From the NCBI RefSeq assembly GCF_900117315.1, contig NZ_LT630337.1, positions 974,664 to 1,038,663 of the forward strand: a stretch of 64,000 nucleotides of DNA, given 5' to 3'. Positions within the stretch are counted from its first letter, which is position 1. Every line of letters begins with the position of its first letter. Below are positions 45,483-55,171 of this stretch, piece after piece. Made by a program: the position numbers and the translations under genes. Source of the stretch: Bacillus massilinigeriensis. Its GTDB lineage: Bacteria; Bacillota; Bacilli; Bacillales; Cytobacillaceae. The notes beneath the pieces were generated by a model, which saw nothing but the letters and a program-made list of their open reading frames with translations, ran no database searches and was not told the DNA's origin.

Positions 45483-46316
45483 ATGGTTAAAAAACAACTG
45501 ATTATGGAGAAAGCATTGGAGCTTTTTGCCAAGCAAGGATTTGAGGCAACTTCAGTTCAACAAATAACTGAACTTTGCGGTATTTCAAAAGGGGCTTTTT
45601 ACTTGTCCTTTAAATCAAAGGATGAATTAATTTTGTCCTTAATTGACCATTTCATGAAACAAATCACCTCCGACATTGACTATATGGTCAAAAGCACAAA
45701 TGACAGGCAGCTACTATACACCTTTTATTACGCAGTATTTGATTCTTTTCATAAGCATTCTGATTTTGCCAAGCTCTTACTAAAGGAACAGGCACAATCC
45801 TTTAATGAGGAACTTTTAAGAAAAGTACATTACTATGACAGTTTAATGGACAAGACCATTTTGTTTATGATTGACCGCTTATTTAAAGAAGATATTCAAG
45901 ACACAAAATACGACCTGCTTTATTGCATTAAGGGATTAATGAACAGTTATTCATCATTATTTATTTTTAATAACGTACCTTTAGATTTGGATCTTCTGGC
46001 TCAATCGCTAGTGGAAAAAACAAAATTACTTGCAGAACATACAACTATACCGTTTATTTCAAGTGAATTATTTTTCCAATTACTGAAAAGACCTAAGAAA
46101 GAGGAAGTAACAAAGGAGAGAATCCTCGAGGAGCTGGATCAAAAGATAAAAGAAATGGAACAATCCATTGAAAAAGAATCTTTAGTCCTGTTAAAAGAAG
46201 AACTACTTCAACCCTCGCTAAGTCAAGCGATAATTAAGGGGTTAATCGAAAATATTCGTTCCCATCCTCATTGTAAATGGGTTTCTTATTTACTTAGTAA
46301 CTATTTTCAGTTTTAG
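45483..46316 (+). CDS. TetR-family regulator (YerO-like)
   Basis: A 277-residue regulator. The N-terminal helix-turn-helix is ALELFAKQGFEATSVQQI, then CGISKGAFYLSFKSKDELI. The ligand domain is long, ending in an extra helical segment (KKEEVTKERILEELDQKIKEM) not found in most TetR proteins but consistent with YerO-type length. It is divergent from swrC by 100 bases, with a shared operator between them. It probably represses swrC and itself. Confidence 0.9.
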   Translation: MVKKQLIMEKALELFAKQGFEATSVQQITELCGISKGAFYLSFKSKDELILSLIDHFMKQITSDIDYMVKSTNDRQLLYTFYYAVFDSFHKHSDFAKLLLKEQAQSFNEELLRKVHYYDSLMDKTILFMIDRLFKEDIQDTKYDLLYCIKGLMNSYSSLFIFNNVPLDLDLLAQSLVEKTKLLAEHTTIPFISSELFFQLLKRPKKEEVTKERILEELDQKIKEMEQSIEKESLVLLKEELLQPSLSQAIIKGLIENIRSHPHCKWVSYLLSNYFQF

Positions 46317-46327
46317 AAGAAGGAAAG

Positions 46328-46378
46328 AAAAAGGTGCCAGGCACCATCCAAAAATTGGATGGTGCCTGGCACCTTTTT
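46328..46378. terminator. Nested-palindrome terminator
   Basis: A perfect 24-bp stem with a 3-base loop. The arm contains GGTGCC-A-GGCACC, which is itself palindromic, so each arm could also fold alone. The A/T ends give U-runs in both directions. It separates convergent tetR and psuG, and the psuG stop codon overlaps its edge. Confidence 0.9.
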
Positions 46379-47289
46379 TAAATGGAATGCAGGTTTACTG
46401 CTATTTTTGTACCTACTACAGCATTATTCTTAACTAAGGCAATGTTTGATTCTAAGCTCTTTCCTGCAGTTAATTCTTTTACCTTTGCTAGTAGGAATGG
46501 TGTGACATTCTTACCTGAAATCTTTTTCTCATTAGCTTCCTTCAATGCGGATTCAATTACATCTGTGATTACTTTTTCATCCATCGCGTATTCTTCAGGT
46601 ATTGGGTTAGCAATGACTGCTCCACCTTTTAAGTTTAAATCCCATTTGGCTTTTAACGTTGAAGCTACTGTTTCTGTGTCATCCACGCGGAAGTTGACAG
46701 GAATATCACTCGTTCTTGTGTAAAAAGCAGGTAAAACATCTGTTTGATAACCCATTACAGGAACGCCTTTTGTTTCAAGATACTCCATCGTTAATCCTAA
46801 ATCCAAAATTGATTTTGCACCTGCACAAATCACTGCAACATTTGTTTGAGCTAATTCTTCTAGGTCTGCAGAGATGTCCATGGAATGCTCTGCACCACGA
46901 TGAACTCCGCCTATTCCACCAGTAACAAAAATCTTAATTCCAGCTAAATCAGCACATATCATAGTTGCAGCAACAGTGGTTGCTCCCTTTTTCTTAGTAG
47001 CAATTAGGTAAGCTAAATCCCGACGAGATGCCTTGGCAACATCTGTGCTTTTTCCAAACATCTCCAATTCCTCATCGGATAGACCAATTTTAATTTTCCC
47101 ATCTAAAATAGCAATGGTTGCTGGAACCGCTCCGTTGTCACGGACAATCTGCTCTACTTCACGAGCTGTTTGCACGTTTTGTGGATAGGGCATTCCATGG
47201 GAGATAATCGTTGATTCTAAAGCTACAATCGGTTTTCCTTGTTCTTTTGCCATACGTACTTCTTCAGATAGTGAGATATATTGTTTCAT
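46378..47289 (-). CDS. psuG: Pseudouridine-5'-phosphate glycosidase
   Basis: A 303-residue enzyme cleaving the C-C bond of pseudouridine 5'-phosphate to uracil and ribose 5-phosphate. Family stretches: [58 protein letters not shown] and [15 protein letters not shown]. It overlaps the psuK stop by 4 bases, so the pair is translationally coupled. It catalyses the step after the PsuK kinase. Confidence 0.96.
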   Translation of the reverse strand: MKQYISLSEEVRMAKEQGKPIVALESTIISHGMPYPQNVQTAREVEQIVRDNGAVPATIAILDGKIKIGLSDEELEMFGKSTDVAKASRRDLAYLIATKKKGATTVAATMICADLAGIKIFVTGGIGGVHRGAEHSMDISADLEELAQTNVAVICAGAKSILDLGLTMEYLETKGVPVMGYQTDVLPAFYTRTSDIPVNFRVDDTETVASTLKAKWDLNLKGGAVIANPIPEEYAMDEKVITDVIESALKEANEKKISGKNVTPFLLAKVKELTAGKSLESNIALVKNNAVVGTKIAVNLHSI

Positions 47290-48395
47290 GATATTTCCTC
47301 CAGATCTAGTTGTAATTGGTTTGGTGATAAGTCCTGACGAACGGTATAAGTTGATTTTAGCGTTTTGGATGCATTCACAGAACCTGCTTTTGCGATATCA
47401 AGTAAATCACTTCCATCAAGCCATTTATAGATTACAGCAGCACAAAACGCGTCCCCCGCGCCTGTCACATCAACAATTTGATTCGTTTCAATAGACGGAA
47501 CATGAATAATTCCTTCCTGTTTATTCCCAATCATTGCTCCCTCTTTACCATTGGTAACTACTACGTTTTCAATACCAAGGGATAGCCATTGTTCGAGAGC
47601 TTTCCTCCATTCTTCTTCATTACTAATTTCTCTTTGAAAATAGGTTTCTGTTTCATCCCTGTTGGTTATTAACCAAGTCACTCCATTTAAATCATCAGGA
47701 AGTCGAACCATCTTAGGGGAGGAAACTGGTATGAAAATGAGTGGCCGATCATGGGTTTTTGAAAAATGGCATAGAAACTGTAATGTTTCCTTTGGACAAT
47801 TTAAATCGGCTACAATACATTTGGCATTGCTTAGTAAGGCATCATTTTTTAGGAGTATGTCTACTGATATCGAATCATATACTTCCATATCTGCAAGAGC
47901 AATGACCAAATCCCCTCTTGAATCTAGTACCGCTGAATAGGATCCTGTTGTCATTCCGTGTATTGGCGTTACATAATCCAGATTCATATAAAGTGATGAG
48001 GATTCTTGGATGAGCTTCCAATCAGAGTCTTCCCCACATGTAGTAAGTAAGACAGCATCTAGTCCAAGACGGCCAAGGTTTTCGGCGATATTTCGGGCAA
48101 CTCCTCCAACGCTTTGTGTCGATTTTACCGGATTTGACGTTCCAAGCTGAGCTTTTTCTTTTATATAGAATTTCCGGTCAACATTTGCTCCACCAATACA
48201 GATGATTTGCTGTGATTCTTTTAACACATAGGCTCGGCCAATAATATATCCTTTTTTCATGAGACCAGATATCATATTGGCAACCGATGGTCGTGATAAT
48301 CCTAAGGCATCTGCTAATTCCTGTTGAGATATGTAAGGGTTCGTCTTGACGATATCAAAAAGCGCTTGTTCTTTCTCTGTCATTCTATTAGACAC
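47286..48395 (-). CDS. psuK: Pseudouridine kinase with N-terminal winged helix
   Basis: A 369-residue fusion. Residues ~5-57 form a winged helix-turn-helix ([40 protein letters not shown]); the rest is a PfkB-type sugar kinase with [26 protein letters not shown] and the catalytic [14 protein letters not shown]. It phosphorylates pseudouridine to the PsuG substrate. The DNA-binding domain suggests that the kinase also regulates its own operon (inference). GTG start 7 bases after AGGAGG. Confidence 0.92.
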   Translation of the reverse strand: MSNRMTEKEQALFDIVKTNPYISQQELADALGLSRPSVANMISGLMKKGYIIGRAYVLKESQQIICIGGANVDRKFYIKEKAQLGTSNPVKSTQSVGGVARNIAENLGRLGLDAVLLTTCGEDSDWKLIQESSSLYMNLDYVTPIHGMTTGSYSAVLDSRGDLVIALADMEVYDSISVDILLKNDALLSNAKCIVADLNCPKETLQFLCHFSKTHDRPLIFIPVSSPKMVRLPDDLNGVTWLITNRDETETYFQREISNEEEWRKALEQWLSLGIENVVVTNGKEGAMIGNKQEGIIHVPSIETNQIVDVTGAGDAFCAAVIYKWLDGSDLLDIAKAGSVNASKTLKSTYTVRQDLSPNQLQLDLEEIS

Positions 48396-48618
48396 ACTCT
48401 CACCTCCTAAACTTTTGTTTATTAAATAAACTTATGTTTATAACATACAACTTTTTAACTCAACAGTCCACCTTTTTCAATAATTTCTCCAAAACTATTT
48501 TCTTTATCAAAATACTTTCAGTTTTACTCAGGCCATACAATATCCATTAGTTCCCTTAACTTTTTGTGAGATTACAGCGAAATAATATAGTTATCATACA
48601 ATTTCAAGGGTGCTAATT

Positions 48619-49170
48619 ATGGATAAAGGGCAGAAAATCGCTTCAGTAGGGAAATTATTTGAGAAATTTCAACATCTTCACAAGGAATACGGTCAACTAT
48701 GGATGGATGAAACCTTTCTTCATTGGGATTGGTGGCTATCAGTTTTATTCTCTGTAGGATCATGGGGGTTTTGGATTTTTTATCGAAAAAAAGAGAGTAC
48801 ACACAGGCTTTTGTATGCAGGAATATTTATCATAGCTCTTTCATTATGTCTGGATTATATAGGGACAGCGCTCGGTCTTTGGTATTATACTGGAAAACTG
48901 ACCCCATCATTTCCTGCCTGGCTCCCATATAATTTGTGTATGCTACCTGTTTCCATTATGTTTCTAATCCAAACAAAACCCCATATTGCTGGCTGGAAAA
49001 AAGGAATTTTTTACGGCTGGGTCACGGCTTTCATTGGAGAACCTATTTTTGTATGGCTCGGTTTCTATGTAATGACTGGTTGGCATTATATCTACTCAAT
49101 TCTTCCTTACGCTCTAATTTACATTTTTGCAGAATGGCTTACTAAAAGGGACACATTTCAGAACGTTTGA
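48619..49170 (+). CDS. CBO0543-type membrane protein
   Basis: A 183-residue protein with about five membrane helices (near residues 38-55, 65-85, 102-118, 125-150 and 155-172), opening with a soluble HLHKEYGQLWMDETFLHWDWW segment. The pattern WYYTGKLTPSFPAWLPYN and the FIGEPIFVWLGFY helix fit the CBO0543 family of Gram-positive membrane proteins. No function is known. ATG 48619 follows AAGGGTG. It is monocistronic. Confidence 0.75.
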   Translation: MDKGQKIASVGKLFEKFQHLHKEYGQLWMDETFLHWDWWLSVLFSVGSWGFWIFYRKKESTHRLLYAGIFIIALSLCLDYIGTALGLWYYTGKLTPSFPAWLPYNLCMLPVSIMFLIQTKPHIAGWKKGIFYGWVTAFIGEPIFVWLGFYVMTGWHYIYSILPYALIYIFAEWLTKRDTFQNV

Positions 49171-49197
49171 GTACTATTCCAAAAAACATGCAGTATA

Positions 49198-49240
49198 ATA
49201 AAAATAAGAGCAATCATCTGATAATGAAAGCTCTTATTTC
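49198..49240. terminator. Convergent terminator before the SNF2 gene end
   Basis: A 10-bp perfect stem AAATAAGAGC / GCTCTTATTT lies between the membrane-protein gene and the convergent helicase gene; it is T-rich on both strands. Confidence 0.8.
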
Positions 49241-49252
49241 ATAAGGTACTTA

Positions 49253-52200
49253 TTAGATCATTAATAGTTCTCGGATATCATCTTCCGTGAGGGTAGATGA
49301 AGCTTTATCACCCGTATCGATCAACTCATGAATGAGGTCTCTCTTTTTCTCTTGTAATTCATTCATCTTTTCTTCAATCGTTCCACGAGCCACTAGTTTG
49401 ATAACCTCCACCTTATTTTCCTGTCCGATTCGATGAGCGCGATCAGCCGCCTGCTCCTCGACTGCAGGATTCCACCATAAATCATAAAGGATAACCGTAT
49501 CCGCACCCGTAAGGTTTAAACCAGTTCCACCAGCCTTCAAGGAGATGAGAAATAAATCACGTTCCCCGTTATTAAAACGATTGCAGATTTCCAATCGATT
49601 TTCAGACGGGGTTTGTCCATCAAGATAGAAATACGACAAACCTTGTTTTGCTAGTTCCTTACCAATCAACTCAAGCATTTTGGTAAATTGGGAAAAGATT
49701 AATATCCTTCTTCCGGTAAGCTTAGCTTCCTCTATCAACTGCATTAATTGATTAAATTTTGCGGAGCTACCCTTATAGTCCGATACAAATAAGGCGGGAT
49801 GACAACAAATTTGCCGTAAACGGGTCAAACCAGCTAGAATCTTTATTTTATTTTTCCGGAGAGTATCCTTATCTAGATGCTTCAATGTATCTTGTCGAAG
49901 CTTGGCTAAATAGGCAGCATATAGTTTTTTCTGATCATGAAGTAACTCAACTGAATGGGTCCATTCAATTTTTTCAGGTAGCTCGGAAAGCACATCCTTT
50001 TTCAGCCTTCTAAGTAAAAATGGACGAATTCTTCTTTTTATTTGTTCCTTAGTGAGGTTGCTATATTCCTTAAGTCCCTTGAAAAGTTCGGGGAAAACTA
50101 CATGAAAAATAGACCACAGTTCTTCTAGGGAATTTTCTATAGGTGTTCCTGTTAGAGCAAAACGATGATTGGCTTGTAATCTTTTCACTGCTCTAGCCGT
50201 TTGGGTGATTGGATTTTTAAAGGCCTGAGCCTCGTCAAAAAACACCGTATGAAAGGTTTGCTGCTCAAACCATTTAATGTCTTTACGGATTAATGGATAG
50301 GATGTGATAAATACGTCAATATCCATCGCTTCTTTTTGGATTTTACGCCTTTCCTCCAAATTTCCATCCACAACGATTGCCTGAATTTCAGGGGCAAATT
50401 TCATCAATTCACTAAGCCAGTTGTACGTTAATGAGGATGGACAAACGATTAAAATTGGAGAATGATTTTTTCGGATGAATGGTAATTCTGATAGGATGAA
50501 TGTAATGCTCTGTAAGGTTTTGCCAAGTCCCATTGAATCACCAAGGATTCCTCCAAAGCCATAGCCTGCAAGTGATTTCATCCATTTATACCCATGTACC
50601 TGATAATCTCTTAATATCCCATCCAAACCATTTGGAACCTCAAAGTCTAAACGATCTGGATGGGCGATGTTTTCTAGAAATTGTCGAAAGGATTCTTCAA
50701 TGGAAAATACAGAATGGTCATCACTTAAACTAAGAAGCTGAAGACCTTGTACAAGCGGAACATTTAATTTTTCTTCCCAGTCTTCATTCTGTATTGGAAG
50801 TGCAGCTAAAAAACGTTTGATTTCTTCCAACTCTCTGCTCTCTAAAGAAAATAAGGAGCCATTTCTCAAACGGTAATACTTTCTTTTTTCCTCTAATGCT
50901 TGTAATACTCCTTTAATTTCTTTGTCAGAGATTCCATCTAATTCAAATTTGAATTCGAGCCAGTTTGTCCGCTCTTTTTTCAAATTTACTCGAATCCTTG
51001 GGATTGGGTTTTCCTTCAGTATTCGATTTCTTACTGCAGTAGTAGCATAAATTTGCACATGATGTTGTAATTTAGGTATAACATGGTGTAAAAACTCGTA
51101 CTCCAGCTCCTCATTATGCAAATAATATCCGCTATCCGTCCTTGCAAAGGAGCTTTCCTCCATCAATTGCATAATGATATTCTCTTTTTCCTTATCTCTA
51201 AGAATCACATGATTACCTTGTTGATTCCAATCCTCCAATGGATTAATGATATAATTTTCATAATGGAACTCTAGTCCAGCAAGCAATCGATTTTTTAGAC
51301 GGTCTAGGTAGAGCTTTGCTGTCAACGGGATTTTCTCGAGTTGTTTCATAATGGCTGATGATAGCCGGACTTCCCCTAATTTTTTCAAACCTGGTACCAC
51401 TTTTTCAATAAATATTCCCAATTGACTTTCTTGAATGGGAATCTGATTAGTTCCAGACTTCTCTACCATTTGCTTTATTTCTAACAGACGTTCGATCTCC
51501 TCAGCATTAAATTGAACGAGTTTCCCTTCAGATAAAACAGATTGATAGGAATCTAATATAATGATGTCATTCAGGCCTGAAATTTTTAAAGAGTATCCTC
51601 TTCCCTCTGTATGTTGAAAATCAAACACAATTGGTAACAACTTGTCTGAAATGAAAAAGTCGCCCATTAAATGATTATCATATTCAATTTTTACAGATGG
51701 TGCATTTATTAAAAAAGGGACTAATTTCTTCCAATAGGAAGGTGGAATGAGGAAAAGGTCGTTTTCCATCCTGAAATTGGACTTTTCAATGAGTACATCT
51801 TCAAACATCTTTTCATCATTCATCAATAATATAAGTTGCTGTATGACAGAATCTGCTTCCTTTATAACACAATGAAGATTTGGATCAAATGTAAATACAT
51901 TGGTAAGGACGCTAGGTTCTCCAGCATATATTTTCTCCAAAAATTCTCGGATATTTTGCACACGTATGGAACCAATCTCAATTCCAAGTCCCATCATATG
52001 TTGATCTTTACTGACTTGAACTAATTTACAAAAAAACTCAGCATCAAGTAACTTTCTATTTTCAAAATGAAGCTGATGTACACTTAGTCGCTTAGCTTTT
52101 TTATCAAAAAGAGATAATAAATCATTATTTATCAGGGATTCCGTATCCTGTTTGGATGACTGATAAGGGGCTGATTTCTTACTCTGCTTATCATATATAG

Positions 52201-52462
52201 ATAATAAAACCGCTGCAATATGCTGGCATTTACCCCTAAAGGAAGGGAGAGTGGGACAACTACATTTTGTAGAAAAACTACCTTTAGCTTCTTTTTCAAC
52301 GACAACATGGAAATCTTCGGTCCCTGAAACAGTTGCCTCACAGCTATGCTCATTAAATTTTTGAAAGGTTACTTTATGAGCATGAAAAAAAGCATCTCCT
52401 TTTTTGAAGGAGACTGTTCCACACATATCTTTAATGATTTTTCGGTTGATTTTAATGTTCAA
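49253..52462 (-). CDS. SWIM-domain SNF2-family DNA-dependent ATPase (YwqA-like)
   Basis: A 1069-residue protein. A SWIM zinc finger is at residues ~65-90 (CSCPTLPSFRGKCQHIAAVL, CxC...CxH). A bacterial SNF2-associated region fills the middle, and a complete SNF2 motor follows at residues ~620-1060: GDSMGLGKTLQSI, VFFDEAQAFKNP, ALTGTPIENS, ILIFSQFTKML and QAADRAHRIGQ. It resembles B. subtilis YwqA and RapA-like translocases that act on DNA or RNA polymerase. TTG start 9 bases after AAGGAG. Confidence 0.9.
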   Translation of the reverse strand: MNIKINRKIIKDMCGTVSFKKGDAFFHAHKVTFQKFNEHSCEATVSGTEDFHVVVEKEAKGSFSTKCSCPTLPSFRGKCQHIAAVLLSIYDKQSKKSAPYQSSKQDTESLINNDLLSLFDKKAKRLSVHQLHFENRKLLDAEFFCKLVQVSKDQHMMGLGIEIGSIRVQNIREFLEKIYAGEPSVLTNVFTFDPNLHCVIKEADSVIQQLILLMNDEKMFEDVLIEKSNFRMENDLFLIPPSYWKKLVPFLINAPSVKIEYDNHLMGDFFISDKLLPIVFDFQHTEGRGYSLKISGLNDIIILDSYQSVLSEGKLVQFNAEEIERLLEIKQMVEKSGTNQIPIQESQLGIFIEKVVPGLKKLGEVRLSSAIMKQLEKIPLTAKLYLDRLKNRLLAGLEFHYENYIINPLEDWNQQGNHVILRDKEKENIIMQLMEESSFARTDSGYYLHNEELEYEFLHHVIPKLQHHVQIYATTAVRNRILKENPIPRIRVNLKKERTNWLEFKFELDGISDKEIKGVLQALEEKRKYYRLRNGSLFSLESRELEEIKRFLAALPIQNEDWEEKLNVPLVQGLQLLSLSDDHSVFSIEESFRQFLENIAHPDRLDFEVPNGLDGILRDYQVHGYKWMKSLAGYGFGGILGDSMGLGKTLQSITFILSELPFIRKNHSPILIVCPSSLTYNWLSELMKFAPEIQAIVVDGNLEERRKIQKEAMDIDVFITSYPLIRKDIKWFEQQTFHTVFFDEAQAFKNPITQTARAVKRLQANHRFALTGTPIENSLEELWSIFHVVFPELFKGLKEYSNLTKEQIKRRIRPFLLRRLKKDVLSELPEKIEWTHSVELLHDQKKLYAAYLAKLRQDTLKHLDKDTLRKNKIKILAGLTRLRQICCHPALFVSDYKGSSAKFNQLMQLIEEAKLTGRRILIFSQFTKMLELIGKELAKQGLSYFYLDGQTPSENRLEICNRFNNGERDLFLISLKAGGTGLNLTGADTVILYDLWWNPAVEEQAADRAHRIGQENKVEVIKLVARGTIEEKMNELQEKKRDLIHELIDTGDKASSTLTEDDIRELLMI

Positions 52463-52572
52463 TGGCCATGACTCCTTCCTGGGGAATGCTCTTCTGATGA
52501 TAAAATCCTTTATTCATTTTATATTGAATTGTGGTTTTTTATTTCACACTTACTAGTCATTTCCTAAGAAGG

Positions 52573-53115
52573 TTACTCTTCCTTCAATTTTTTTTGAGAC
52601 CACTCATTTTCTAATATGCTCATTTCAAATAAGTTCCAATATTGATTGCCAACCCTGCTATGGTCTCTTAATAATCCTTCTTTCACAAATCCAGCCTTTT
52701 CGTAGCAGGAAATTGCTGAATGATTGAAATCAAACACTCCAAGGCTAACTCGGTGAAGATGTAGCTCTTCAAAAGCAATTTTTAATAATTCTTCGATCAT
52801 CTTTTGTCCAATTCCTAACCCTCTAACGCTTTGATCTCCTACTAGGACTCTTCCTATTCTAGCTGAGTTATTTCTTTTATTAATATTACCTAATGATAGG
52901 TGACCAATTACTTTATTAGATTCGTTATGGATTACTTTATATATATAAATCTCAGAGTTTTCTTGATTGGCCTTTTCGATATACTTTGATAACTGGGTTA
53001 CATCCAACGGATAGTTAAAGCTTGAACCTGACCATTGTATCATAAATTCAGGCGATTCTATCCAATTAATAAGCTGATTAAAATCAGACTCAGTGAAATA
53101 TTCCAATCTTATCAT
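52573..53115 (-). CDS. GNAT acetyltransferase (RimJ/RimL-like)
   Basis: A 180-residue GNAT of the ribosomal-protein/amino-acid acetyltransferase type: IRLEYFTESDFNQLINWI at the N-terminus, GRVLVGDQSVRGLGIGQKMIEEL as the acetyl-CoA loop (RGLGIG), and SLGVFDFNHSAISCYEKAGFVKEG. Soluble, no signal. It follows another GNAT gene by 21 bases and may be co-transcribed with it. Acceptor substrate unknown. Confidence 0.9.
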   Translation of the reverse strand: MIRLEYFTESDFNQLINWIESPEFMIQWSGSSFNYPLDVTQLSKYIEKANQENSEIYIYKVIHNESNKVIGHLSLGNINKRNNSARIGRVLVGDQSVRGLGIGQKMIEELLKIAFEELHLHRVSLGVFDFNHSAISCYEKAGFVKEGLLRDHSRVGNQYWNLFEMSILENEWSQKKLKEE

Positions 53116-53136
53116 ATAATCCCCCTCTTCCCCTAA

Positions 53137-53601
53137 TTATGATAATTCCTTTTCAAACATTATCATATCTAATGCCTGTATCCCATCTTCAAAAATCGGT
53201 TCTGGATATTGTCTAAAAAAGTCTTTCCTTATAGATGTGATTCTAAAGCCGCATTTTTGATAGAATGCAATATTATCTATACTTGAGTTTGCTGTTCCTA
53301 CAATCATTTTACGATATTTTCCTCGGTAAAGATTGAATAATGATTGAATGATTTCCCTACCAATCCCCCTTCCCCTCCAATTAGGGGTTAAGGCAATATT
53401 TTTTAATTCCACTATGCTTGAGGAGTCTTCAATAAATAGCGCGACACCCGCAATCTGATCTTCAATATATACGGCGTATAAATCACCTTCATCTAAATAC
53501 TCTTTAACCATCTCTTCACTTTCATCAGCTAACAACAAATATGGAATCAATTGGTCTCTCTCACCTAAACTAATTTTCTTAAGTTCTACTCTCTCCCTCA
53601 T
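53137..53601 (-). CDS. GNAT acetyltransferase
   Basis: A 154-residue GNAT with LKNIALTPNWRGRGIGREIIQSLF (the RGRGIG acetyl-CoA loop) and VGTANSSIDNIAFYQKCGFRI. It resembles the small YvbK-like acetyltransferases. It is the first of two adjacent acetyltransferase genes with low mutual similarity. Substrate unknown. Confidence 0.9.
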   Translation of the reverse strand: MRERVELKKISLGERDQLIPYLLLADESEEMVKEYLDEGDLYAVYIEDQIAGVALFIEDSSSIVELKNIALTPNWRGRGIGREIIQSLFNLYRGKYRKMIVGTANSSIDNIAFYQKCGFRITSIRKDFFRQYPEPIFEDGIQALDMIMFEKELS

Positions 53602-53723
53602 GAAATCACCAACTCACATTTGATATAACCTAATTATAATCTGAATTTTATGATTGGATAAAATATATTCTTTCCAATCTATTTAGTAAAGGGTTAATAA
53701 ATACGAAACCTTTTCCTTATATC

Positions 53724-53775
53724 AAAACAGTAGCCCCATAAGGAGCTAGTATCATATCCTTTGGGCTACTGTTTT
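53724..53775 (-). terminator. Terminator near the DUF4317 gene
   Basis: A 13-bp stem AAAACAGTAGCCC / GGGCTACTGTTTT with a long loop lies beyond the stop of the DUF4317 gene. It is A/T-flanked on both strands. Confidence 0.75.
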
Positions 53776-53836
53776 CTGTTATCTAATCCATGTTATTTAT
53801 AAATTATTCTGGATGAAGAAACCTATCTTAAATCCA

Positions 53837-54994
53837 TTAAAGTGTCTCTGACTCTAGTCGAAAACCTTCCACAATTACTTCTTCTTCCACCTCTAACAAT
53901 AGGCACCGTTTCCCTTGGTAGGTAATATATTTAATATTTTTTAGGTTTTCCGGGTTGATGCTCACATCTGCCACTTTCGTTTTGATTTTAATGGTTTTGG
54001 GAACTAAACTACTTGCCTTAAATTCATGCTTCTCATCAGCTACTACATCCTTAAAGGCATGTTCTACCTTGACATTATCTACATTTTGGACCCCGCTAAC
54101 CTCAAGGATTCGCCCAACATCCTTGTAATCAAGCATTGGCATTTCGCTTTCTTCATTTTCTAGCTTTTCTTGGACCATTTTATCAATTTCCTCATACACA
54201 TTGGAAATAACCCTCGTATCAACCTCTTCTCCAATTACCTCTTTTAAAATAAGTTCGAAACTGGCCTTATCTTCTTCAGCAGTAATGATATCTTCACAAT
54301 TGAGGACATCCTCAATAAATGTAAAACTTGGTTGATTCGCTTTCCCTGCACAATAGAGAATATGGTTCACATCTGCAGCGTTATCATTAAAAGCAGGAAA
54401 CAGAAACCCTGAAAGCGGGGAATCCATATTAATAATTGGATCAACTACGTTGTATGATTTAAAGAGCTTTTCAATATAATCAAACATCAGAGCTTTTTTC
54501 GGCTGATCCGTTTTATTGAGACTGCTGAGGATAAATTCGTTAGAATAAACTTCATCATCTCCGCCCATTTCGGATTCCGGGTCTCGTTTCTTAGTTGGTT
54601 TGCGGTATTCTCCTCGGATAAATGTTACTACGGTATCAAATTCATACTTTGCATGGGTAAACATTTTCTCGACAATGTCTAACATGTTATCCTTCCAATC
54701 CTCCGAGTCTGCCTTCAAACCTTTATAAAGGATCGTTTGAGTGCTATCATCCACATCCCTTCTGAATTTTAGCTCGAACAATTTGGCATCAAGGTTGCCC
54801 GTCAGAACCTTTTTAAAGTTTGCCAAAAACAATTCCTGTGTTTCTTGTTCTAACATTTGAAACGGCTGGCTTACTTGGTGATATATTTCACCTGATTCCT
54901 TCTTCACGTAAACGTTGAAGATTTCTCGAATCTGCATACGATTGTTATTTAATTTAAATTGTTTGCGGATATTTGCGATGTCTTTTTTATTCAT
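53837..54994 (-). CDS. DUF4317 family protein
   Basis: A 385-residue soluble, acidic protein beginning MNKKDIANIRKQFKLNNNRM, the DUF4317 opening. It is rich in Glu and Lys, with no signal peptide, membrane helix or recognisable catalytic motif. ATG 54994 follows TGGGAG; the frame continues upstream to 55114, but that extension is hydrophobic and unlike the family. Terminators on both sides make it a single-gene unit. Function unknown. Confidence 0.82.
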   Translation of the reverse strand: MNKKDIANIRKQFKLNNNRMQIREIFNVYVKKESGEIYHQVSQPFQMLEQETQELFLANFKKVLTGNLDAKLFELKFRRDVDDSTQTILYKGLKADSEDWKDNMLDIVEKMFTHAKYEFDTVVTFIRGEYRKPTKKRDPESEMGGDDEVYSNEFILSSLNKTDQPKKALMFDYIEKLFKSYNVVDPIINMDSPLSGFLFPAFNDNAADVNHILYCAGKANQPSFTFIEDVLNCEDIITAEEDKASFELILKEVIGEEVDTRVISNVYEEIDKMVQEKLENEESEMPMLDYKDVGRILEVSGVQNVDNVKVEHAFKDVVADEKHEFKASSLVPKTIKIKTKVADVSINPENLKNIKYITYQGKRCLLLEVEEEVIVEGFRLESETL

Positions 54995-55121
54995 TTGTTT
55001 CAACTCCCACTCCTGATTATACTGTTCTAAAAGGAAAATAGTAAGTGAAACAAATATACAGGTTTCACCAATACCAATAAATAAGGACAGTCTTTCACAA
55101 GGATGATCTAGCATTCAAACA

Positions 55122-55161
55122 CAAAGAATGAGTCTCTCTAAAGTGAAAGACTCATTCTTTG
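55122..55161. terminator. Terminator after the FtsX permease
   Basis: A 14-bp perfect stem CAAAGAATGAGTCT / AGACTCATTCTTTG lies just beyond the permease stop codon. The T-run on the minus strand is weak (TGTGTTTG), but the stem is long. Confidence 0.75.
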
Positions 55162-55171
55162 TCATACTATC

